Origin: Platycnemis pennipes
Taxonomy: Eukaryota > Arthropoda > Insecta > Odonata > Platycnemididae
NCBI GenBank assembly: GCA_933228895.1
Contig: OW121846.1
Location: forward strand, 146,338,746-146,402,745
Direction: 5' to 3'
DNA: 64,000 bases
The notes beneath the pieces were generated by a model. The model had not been told where the DNA came from. It saw nothing but the letters and a program-made list of their open reading frames with translations, and searched no databases. How positions within the stretch are numbered: position 1 is the stretch's first letter; the number at the start of each line of letters is the position of its first letter. This document shows, one piece after another, positions 55,640-64,000 of the stretch. The position numbers were made by a program, and so were the translations under genes.

Positions 55640-58041
55640 AAGGGGAACTACCGGGCCTTTTACTAGACCTTGTTTTGTCATCTGTGAATGATCAGAGGGT
55701 AGTTAATGCTGTAGATTATATCCTCCCTATTGACAATCATCATCCCCCTCTGACCACCAATTTGATATTGTCATGTGCCACCACGTGTACTCAACGTAAC
55801 AGCTCTATTTGTATGTATGATTTCAAAAACTGATTTTTTGTCACTCTCTAGTCATCTAGATATGATAAATTGTCCAGAAATATTGTGTAATGTTCATGTT
55901 GATGAGGCTGTTTCCTGTTTTACTCCATTCTCTTCAACCTAATAAACCAGCATACCCCAATGACTGTTATGAGGAGAAGTAGCTACCCGAAATGATTTAC
56001 TCCGGAATTGAAGAAATTAATTAAGCTAAAAGAAGTGGCCCATAAATCTTTTAAAGACTCCGGCGAACTTCACTTTTCCGTCAATTTCAGTGAACTTCGG
56101 CGAATATGTAAGCTGCTCAGTAGGAAATGTTATTCCAATTATATCATGACAACACAGGATAATAATTTAACTAATACCAAACGCTTCTGGAATCACATAA
56201 ATAATCTTCGAAATTCGAAATAAAGATTTTGCAGATGAGATGTTTTTAAATACTCAAAGGTACGTATGACGTATTTGATCTTTTTGATAGTCACTTTTCA
56301 AGTGTGTATAATCATATTAATGTTTCCAGACCTTCATTACCTGACATTCCTCGCTCTTCTCACATCAGCTCTCTTATGATCTCAACGAGTGAGCTGGTCT
56401 CTAAACTTAAATCACTTAGCACGTCCACAAGTCCCGGTCCCGATAACAATCATCCCTTACTTGTGAAACACTGTAGTGATTCTCTTGCTTATCCACTATT
56501 CATAATTTTTAATATGTCTTTGAGCAGTGAGCTTTTAAGAATGGATATGTTGTTCCCATCCATAAGAGTGGTGACAAAAGAGATATCAGTACCTACCGTC
56601 CGATTGCCATTCAACCTGTGTTCGCAAAAGTCCTGGAGAGCCTCATTACAGATAAAATTAGTCCATTAATTGATCAGGTATTGGTTGACGAACAACATGG
56701 TTTTCGCTCTGGTCGATGAACTGCCACCAACCTATTGGTATTTCAGCAAGTAACTACTCAAATGCTTGAGCATGGTAACCAAGTAGATTCGATTTATTGT
56801 GACTTTAGTAAAGCTTTTGATGCTGTTGTTCATCCTCTTCTTCTTGCTAAAATTAAAGCTTATGGCATTATTGGCACCATGCTTAATTGGTTTGACAGTT
56901 ATCTTTCCAATGGGAAGCTAAGTGTTAAAATATTGGGAACCACTTCTTTATCTTATGGTACACCCAGTGGTGTCCCCCAAGGATCACATCTCACACCCTT
57001 ACTCTTCTCACTTTTTATAAATGATATCAGACATTATGTTATATCAATGTATGATCAATATATGTTGTATCAAATACCTACTTTATGCAGATGATCTTCA
57101 GCAAAGCAATATCACCAAGTGAGAACAGAAAAATATGCCATTATCCTACAGACATGCCTTGCAAATCTCTCCCAATGGTGTGTGAGTAATTACTTATACC
57201 TTAACTTCAGTAAATTTTTTGTAATGACCTACTGCAAAGGTAAGCCATCCTTCTTATTCGATTACTCATATTCTGGGAACCTGTTAGCAAGAGTTAATTA
57301 CTTTAAAGACATTGGAGTAACCTTTGACTCAAGATTATGTTTCGATGTTCATATTTCTGTCACAACATCCAAGGCACTCAGAATGTTGGGTTTCATCTGT
57401 CGTGCATGTAAAGATTTCAGCAACCCGAATTGTTTGAAAATATTATATATTTCCCTCGTTAGATCTGTCCTGGAATACTGTTCTATTGTCTGGAATCCAT
57501 TTTATGGAAAATATATCTCAACATTTGAGAGGGTTCAGAATTTTTTTTTAAAGATTTGCGTCTAATAAATTCTCAATTCCCAGAAATAAAGGTGAATATG
57601 ATGGTGTAATGAGTTATCTAAATTTAACTAGTCTTCAGTCCAGAAGAAAGCAATTTGGCATTATATTTTTGTATTATGTTTTGAAGAATTATGTTAACTG
57701 CTCAATACTGTTGTCATATGTGTCACTAAGGGTACCTTCGTTGAACACCAGGCTGTGAAATATATTTAATGGTCCTTATCTACCTAATAATTATTCCTTT
57801 TATATGTCATTATATCGTGCAATGAGGGACAGTAATGAAATATGAAGAGATGCTGACTTTTTTAATATGAGTGCAAGGGCCTTTAAAAGATATGTGAGAA
57901 GTAGTGTTTCATAATTCTCAGTGGTATATGTTGTTTATCTAGTTTTGATAAGTCAATTCTATGTATTTATGCATTATAATTCAAATGTACTTTTACAAAG
58001 GGTGTTTTTCTTTACTCGTTTAATAAATATTATTATTATAA
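55640..58041 (+). mobile_element. Non-LTR retrotransposon 3 (LINE), 5'-truncated, simple-repeat tail
   Basis: On the plus strand: the end of an endonuclease (LDLVLSSVNDQRVVNAVDYI, about 55655), a linker (56008-56223), the RT (56304-57100), a C-terminal segment (57119-57565) and its continuation to about 57912. The 3' end carries a taataaatattattattata tail at 58018-58041. The order and motifs fit Jockey/CR1-type LINEs. Frameshifts and stops show it is dead, but the motifs are well kept, so it may be younger than the LINE at 2073-5050. Confidence 0.87.
55655..57912 (+). pseudogene. LINE 3 reverse transcriptase polyprotein, frameshifted
   Basis: In order: endonuclease C-terminus with DNHHPPL, linker KEVAHKSFKDSGELHF and NTKRFWNHINNLRNSK, then STSPGPDNNHPLLVKHCSD. 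The YRPIAIQPVFAKVLESLI region follows in another frame, then QHGFRSGR, the catalytic-Asp motif IYCDFSKAFDAV, GVPQGSHLTPLLFSLFIND and YADDLQ, which is intact but in a different frame at about 57087. The thumb has VNYFKDIGVTFDSRL and RSVLEYCSIVWNPFYGKYIS with FERVQ. Catalytic residues survive; stops (for example after FRSGR) and frameshifts do not allow translation. Confidence 0.85.
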
Positions 58042-60627
58042 GCTCATGTATTTCGCGCTCAATGCTGATATCTAGCAAACGATTGATGCACCACTCCAAT
58101 AGTTCCTCTTTCGGCAGCAGGAATACGGGTGTAACATGGGTAAATAACGGGTAACGCCCATCGAGGGTAAAATATCCTTACATTACCCCAAAACTTTACA
58201 GATAAGACTTCCTTTTTGCTAGCTGGGAAGGTATCGATAAACCTGACATAATTTACTGTCATTTTGATAGACGATTTTTTGTATAGGATGGAAAAAAATA
58301 CTTCAAAAAATGTGACGATATAGAATTCTTACTACTTTTGAACATCTCTTAACGAACAAATGAAAGGAAAAGTTACGTTTGATTTTTAGTTCAATTTATT
58401 AGGAGTATAAAACCCATACAAAATTCATTTCATTAAAAGGAGTATTTATATAGTAATTTCATTAAAGGAACAGATTCCTTATTGACGAAACGAAATTCCA
58501 TTTTCCGATTTAGCTTTCATAAACCCATCACCAAGGTTTCCCAATGTCAGTATTTTTACCTCTGTTCAAGAACGCTTTATGATGTGATAATGAAAACTTT
58601 TGTTGTTCAAAACATGTTTTCATTCTTATGGTCATTATATTTGGTAATTTTGACATCGTAGGAATGTTTATAATGAAGTGTAACAGAATATTATGGACTT
58701 TAACAGCAGTCCGCTCGAAACAGCTATCCACTGAACTGGCGTAAACATACAAATTATGGTGCTAGTTGCTGTCACAATCTTTAGCATTCGATTCCTATTG
58801 TATCGTTAAGCTTAGATTATATGGTTTTATCCAGTGACGTTAATTATAACGTTAATTTCTCCCTCGAATATATCCGTCAGTTATCATTTTAATAGGCTAT
58901 CACTATAACAATGTTCGGCTACTTCTCTGGCCATTCATTTAATCAATTTCTTCAACAAATTATCAGTGAATGACAATGAAAATTTCCCCAAATATCTTTG
59001 TCGGTATGTGGTGAAAAACATTCTTAATTTTTACTGCCATACTAACACCAGAAAGGCCTGTATGTACAAAAGGCCGTTGGTTCCCCGCCTTTTTCCAAGA
59101 CCGAAGCCAAGCGTCAAAATCTTCGGATGAATCTTCACGGTTGAAGGAATCTTCTGGGAATATACTATCTAAATTTTATTAGTACATAATATTTCCATTT
59201 TACAACATCGAAGGGTAGTTAGTTAGTTTGAAAAGTGTATCCTATATGTTTGTGAACAGCCCAACATTTGGGTACACCGTGTTGCATAATTGCAAGGATG
59301 TGGCTAAAATGCGTACCGTACTAAAGATCAGCTCTTACTGAATTTCATTTTCCTTTCATGGAGGACGGTACAATACTGCCAAAGCTAGCAAAAAATAAGC
59401 ATTTTGCTCTTTGGTATTAAAGATGGTTCTTAAGGTTTGTGGTAAGCTCATTTTGGTGTCAACTAAAAGTCGCTAAAATCTTTCTAGGTATCTCCGTTTG
59501 AAATAGGGAATTTTAGATTTTATCTTCCTCATGATGCTGGGAGAACAGGTTTTTCAATCATAAAATAGCTTGCCATCTTCATCACACAGTACTTCCTGTG
59601 TACACTTTCATTTGGATTTAAATTTGTTTTGAATCTGACATTATTTAAAAAATATGTTCTGAGCTGGATGTTTCGAATAGTGCAAAAAAATGAGATCCTA
59701 TTAATTGCCGTGCTTACAAAAAATAGGTCCATATATGTTATGTATGCAATTGTGATTAAACTATTTAGTTATATGACGAGAAATACTCAGGACGTCACAT
59801 CGAAAGACAAAGAACTATGCATTTTTGCAGTTAGTGGATTTGTTCCAAAATTCGGCAGCCAGGCTTCTCCCACCAACTTTTCTTTCTTCAACTTCTTACC
59901 AGACACTGCATAGGAGGAAGATTCTTGGTTTGCAATTGAGTCTGAGCTGTAAATTTGTCATTTTCCAACCCTCGAGCGGTTTAGATCTCATGATTCATCT
60001 CTCTTCCTATGTCTAACGTTTTGCGTTATTTTCAAGGGAATGAAAATAATTCTAGAATCAGGACATTTCAGTCAGTATATATAGAAAGTACATGGCTCTA
60101 AAAGCGATAAAATCCGTTGATGCCGCTAATTCTATTCACCTCAAAATAGTCGTCTCACGGAATCTAAGAGAAGCTTATCATGATCATTTCATGATTCTCC
60201 TTTTAACATTTCAAGGTTAATGTAAGGCCTGATAACGGGCACCTCCTGTGTTTACTAATACGCTAATGCATTACGGTGCACTTAGCTGATAACATCTGTG
60301 AGCATAAGTTATTTATTGCCGATAACATTATCCTATCCATAAATTGTGCACCATGCTGTACAAGAAAGCACTTCAAGTAAAATACTTCAGAAGTACCACA
60401 TGACCTCATGATTGCAAGAAACAGGTGCTGGCGTAAGTTTGTGTGCTCCAATAATTGTGGACGACTTCCATTATGACTGCTACTCATGAGCCTTTTCCGT
60501 TAATCCTTACTTCGTCAATTTCATGATTGTAAGTGCGCAAAAAACATTCTTCAAATGAACCAACTATATTTCAAACCTTGAATGTTTTTCTTTCTACATT
60601 TCATCTAATATCGCGTAATCTGCATGC

Positions 60628-60647
60628 GTTTGTGTGTGTGTGTGTGT
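60628..60647. repeat. (GT)n microsatellite
   Basis: About nine GT units with a leading gttt, followed by tcattccacgtcaagtcgac. Simple dinucleotide repeat. Confidence 0.85.
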
Positions 60648-61519
60648 CATTCCACGTCAAGTCGACCAGAAAATCGGCCAAAATGACCCTTAGGGTGCAA
60701 CCGATTTTGACCAAATTTGGCAGAACGGCTCCATTTGATAAGAAAATGAAAACCCAAAAGCCGTTTTGCAAAAAACGCAACCGTTTACGAGAAATTGCAA
60801 CGTTGCAAAAGTTACAGCACATTTTAAGGTATAACTCCGAGACTATTTAAGCTACAGATTTTCAAATGGACGTATTTTAAAGGTCTTTATTTGGATAAAT
60901 ATAATATGGTACTATATTATAAAATATAAACAATTTTATACAGTTTATAACAATTTAAAGTTTCAAATCGATTTTTGACGATGTACCTATGCCGTAGATT
61001 TTGCTCATTTTTATATGCTGTAGACACAACACTCCTCTACAAATTAAAAAAGTTTGCCATAGGTAATATTTCATTCAAGAAAGAAAAATATTTTTGAGTG
61101 CAGGCGTGACGCCCGCCCGCCTACCGGCCGACGTTATTCTATTCTGGTGTCATCAGATCTCTGTAACTTCCTCATTCATCTTCTTCTCACAAATTTTTAT
61201 CCGTAACCAACTCTTTGCCCGTGTATATCGCTATTTGCTTCGCCCAGGTGTGACTACAGCCTTAGAATCTATGAAGAGCGGGACCTGTCTTTATAGCGGT
61301 CGGTCTCGGAGAACAATAGGCAAACTTTGTCTTGTCTTCGGCTTCCGAAGCTACTGATTGTTTTTACGTTTTTTTAAATTGATATTTACTTGATCTAAAG
61401 AATTTTTAGCAATAGCAGATGTTTGGCCAACTATTTCAAAGTCTTGTTCAAACTGCTTAATGATTTTTCCTGGACGTACCGACTCCCAGTTTTATTCTCA
61501 AGATTTCATTAGTCCTGCT

Positions 61520-61565
61520 TTCTTTCGCAGCACTAATACTGCGAAAGAATACTAATTCTTTCGCA
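61520..61565. repeat. Short hairpin with a third copy of the arm
   Basis: TTCTTTCGCAG (61520-61530) and CTGCGAAAGAA (61539-61549) form an 11-bp perfect stem with an 8-nt loop. A third copy, ttctttcgcag, follows at 61557. It could be a small local duplication. Confidence 0.6.
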
Positions 61566-63065
61566 GCTCTCTTACTGAATCCCTTAAAATGTACTTGGTA
61601 AAGTAGCACCGTATGAAGGTGACCGTATGTGTATATGAAACTCATGGTGTTAGCATGAATATCGTAATTTTCATGCAATAGATCAGTACACGCAAATCAC
61701 AGAGATCAGAGTAAGAGTATGCTCGAAATTTTACCCGAAACAAGAAGTTATTGATATATCGCTGCTGACGTAAGCTAAAAGAAAATGAGAAAGACTTTCA
61801 AATGTACCTAAAAATAGCTCATATGCATTGTTAAACATATGTCTACGGATACCACATTCCTTCCGTGAAAAGCGAATGCCAACGTTTTTGCGATGAGAAA
61901 ATATTTCTACTCTAATTTCGAGATATCCTGAAATTAATAGACGATTCTTTTGGCCTCACATAATTTGAATGATTATAAAGTTGCACTCAAATTGATTAAA
62001 AAAGAGAATTAGGAAGAGTAGACTAAAGTAATGTCCTAAGATAAGGGCGCAAAGAGGGCATATATTTCGTCAACGCATCGTCGGTAAACACCTGCAGTTA
62101 CGTGCGATCTGTCCCATCGTTTCGTGTGGGAAATTTTTAGGTTACCAGATAAAAATAAATTTAAATACTGAATAGTAGTTTTAGGTAACTAGATAATAAT
62201 AATAATGATAAGGAAACCAGGTTAATAGAAATAACCTATCATCTAAATTTATCAGGTGATAATGGAAGAAAAAAGCAGATGGAAACCATTTTGCATGACA
62301 TACATTAGCCTCATCTTCTTCGTGCTACGATGTACAGTATTGCGAGGAAAACTCAACTTAACGTCAATATGAAAGTTTAGCATCTTATGCTAATGGCCCG
62401 TTCTTCTGATTTGTACAGCTATTCAAGCAGTTTCTTTGGCATCAGAATCAACTTTAACCGGTCTAATTGTAAACTTACTCCTTAAGTGGCTCTGCTCTAT
62501 GTTTTCCTGATGAACTTTTAGCACTTTTTTCCCTCCCCCTCAGAATGAGCTGAATCCATTTGGAACCTTTCCTTTTCCTTTATTAAATATTACTTTAATG
62601 GTTCAAAAAGTTATTCGTTTAATTGAGAGAACTAAATTTTCACGGTATCGCTTAATCTTTTGAGGATTAGCAAAGGTTATCTGCGCGAAAAATTACTCTT
62701 CTATGTACGAAAATATAGCGTCACTAAGATAAACGTACCACCAAAAATCTTACTTTAGTAATTTAGATTCGCAGGTGTGGTCTTTAATTATGAGCAATAT
62801 TTGAACGCAGAAAAACGTGTGAATCAATCCTAATCAAATGCAATGAAATATTATTTACTCACGGATGGCAGTACTCCAGTGTTCAGCAGCACTCTCGGGA
62901 GCTCTCGGAGAGCAACTACGGCTCGCTAACGCTGCAGGGTCTAATCATACGGCAGCCCCGTGAAGCGACGACGATCTTCGCTTCCCATTGGCTGTAGCTT
63001 CGAGGGGGTGTGGCCACCGCGAAAAAGATTTTTTTTATGCCGGGGTTGGATTTCTCAAATGAGCA

Positions 63066-63525
63066 CGCATATTACACGCTCAGAGGCTTGGTGTGGGAGA
63101 AGCAATGTTCGTATGAGTTCAAAGCATTGCAATATCCCTCATGCATATGACACGCTCAGAGGCTTGGTGTGGGAGAAGCAATGTTCGTATGAGTTCAAAG
63201 CATTGCAATATCCCTCATGCATATGACACGTTCAGAGGCTTGGTGTGGGAGAAGCAATGTTCGTATGAGTTCAAAGCATTGCAATATCCCTCATGCATAT
63301 GACACGTTCAGAGGCTTGGTGTTGGAGAAGCAATGTTCGTATGAGTTCAAAGCATTGCAATATCCCTCATGCATATGACACGTTCAGAGGCTTGGTGTTG
63401 GAGAAGCAATGTTCGTATGAGTTCAAAGCATTGCAATATCCCTCATGCATATGACACGTTCAGAGGCTTGGTGTTGGAGAAGCAATGTTCGTATGAGTTC
63501 AAAGCATTGCAATATCCCTCATGCT
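63066..63525. repeat. Tandem array, six 76-bp units
   Basis: The unit runs from catatgacacg through cagaggcttggtg and gaagcaatgttcgtatgag to gcaatatccctcatg. It recurs at exactly 76-bp steps (63142, 63218, 63294, 63370, 63446). The first unit is slightly diverged (catattacacg). Units 1-3 have gtgtggg, units 4-6 gtgttgg. Units 1-2 have gctcag, later ones gttcag. This ordering shows stepwise growth. Long open frames here are repeat artefacts. Confidence 0.95.
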
Positions 63526-63930
63526 CCTACAAATGCTATTTTTATTTCATGAATCAAAATGTTATTAAATTTTTGAGCGAGAAAAATGAAGAACCGAGGT
63601 TAACTTTTCTGTTGGAAAATTCTTCGTTAATATTTAACGTTTGACTGATTTACTCATCTATCGTCGCTGTCAATTGTATCCATAGTAGTAGCAGTAGTTT
63701 TTCGGGAGGCCACTGATGACAAATGTCATTTACGTGTTTTAGAAAAGGTAGGGAATTCGGTAGGGCTTAGCTTTTTTCGGAACGGAGGGAGGATGGAGGA
63801 AAACCGGGTGTAGCCTCTAATAATAACGAAAGACACCAATGGATGTTTCATGTGCTGTTCGATAGACGGAGTATGTCACTTGGGGTCTTTCCACACACTA
63901 CTCAAGTAAGGACCGGTAAACCAAAATTGT

Positions 63931-64000
63931 TGCTACTGCCTGGATTAGAACCCAGGTCCTTGTGCTGTGAAGCCTTTAACCAACACTATCCCCTCATCCT
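63931..64000 (-). repeat. tRNA-derived SINE, running off the window end
   Basis: On the minus strand there is a tRNA-like head: gatagtgttggttaaagg as A box and ggttctaatcc as B box, with a ctggg/ccag T stem. The sequence continues beyond 64000, so its extent is unknown. Confidence 0.45.

Larger units (their letters stand above)
58042..63065. other. 5 kb without recognised gene or element
   Basis: No long frame with recognisable motifs was found. The stretch includes a possible MITE (58060-58235), a GT microsatellite (60628-60647), a hairpin (61520-61549) and a GC-richer patch at 62870-63020. Frames at 59629-60016, 60533-60850 and 61094-61357 lack any motif or exon signals. Confidence 0.5.

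Noticed and set aside
61094..61357. 87-codon plus-strand frame
   Set aside because: No recognisable domain, no splice or promoter context, not conserved with anything else in the window.
62960..63644. Plus-strand frames of 88-91 codons
   Set aside because: They are made by the 76-bp tandem units and have no independent support.

Overview
The window is nuclear DNA from an animal, almost certainly an arthropod and probably an insect. Coding sequence is sparse and split by GT-AG introns. Most of the recognisable content is transposable elements (hAT, piggyBac, pogo/Tigger-like, LINE, Penelope-like, foldback). A neuropeptide precursor of the arthropod EFLamide type is present. No bacterial or viral gene was recognised.

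Host genes. (1) The clearest one is on the minus strand at 28335-28782. It is a two-exon, 121-residue prepropeptide with a signal peptide and two tandem xLGSEFLGKR units, read here as an EFLamide precursor (the arthropod counterpart of thyrotropin-releasing hormone). (2) On the plus strand, an internal exon (11409-11492) and a terminal exon with stop and poly(A) signal (20746-20881) join in frame. They appear to be the 3' end of an unidentified gene. The intron between them is 9.25 kb and is filled with nested transposons. The two genes point tail to tail. Two weaker exon candidates lie at 233-276 and 30127-30156.

Layout. 2.07-5.05 kb: decayed LINE (minus). 5.88-6.29 kb: hAT MITE with perfect target duplication. 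6.52-9.09 kb: nearly complete piggyBac with TTAA ends, three catalytic Asp and a probable spliced first exon, broken by frameshifts. 9.25-11.13 and 12.25-14.18 kb: two pogo-like elements. 14.78-20.36 kb: a BED-finger hAT containing a MITE, which contains a second hAT, which contains a Penelope fragment. 21.78-24.39 kb: Penelope-like elements with hammerhead-ribozyme-like motifs and an inverted copy of the endonuclease end. 24.58-27.21 kb: decayed piggyBac with a nested hAT MITE. 31.3-33.2 kb: nested MITEs. 33.84-35.86 kb: large foldback whose arms contain 130-bp iterated units. 36.6-39.2 kb: LINE (minus) with a nested palindromic repeat element. 41.1-46.4 and 51.7-54.1 kb: two diverged copies of one repeat carrying a plus-strand multi-exon pseudogene and an opposing reading frame; the first copy is split by a 2.15-kb hAT. 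46.9-49.1 kb: MITE, Penelope LTR fragments, direct repeats. 50.7-51.7 kb: LINE endonuclease fragment and an inverted-repeat element. 55.6-58.0 kb: LINE (plus). 58-63 kb: nothing coding recognised. 63.07-63.52 kb: six 76-bp tandem units, then a tRNA-derived SINE at the end.

No functional system joins these genes. The transposons are unrelated insertions and almost all are inactive. All family assignments come from reading motifs by eye; no database search was run.
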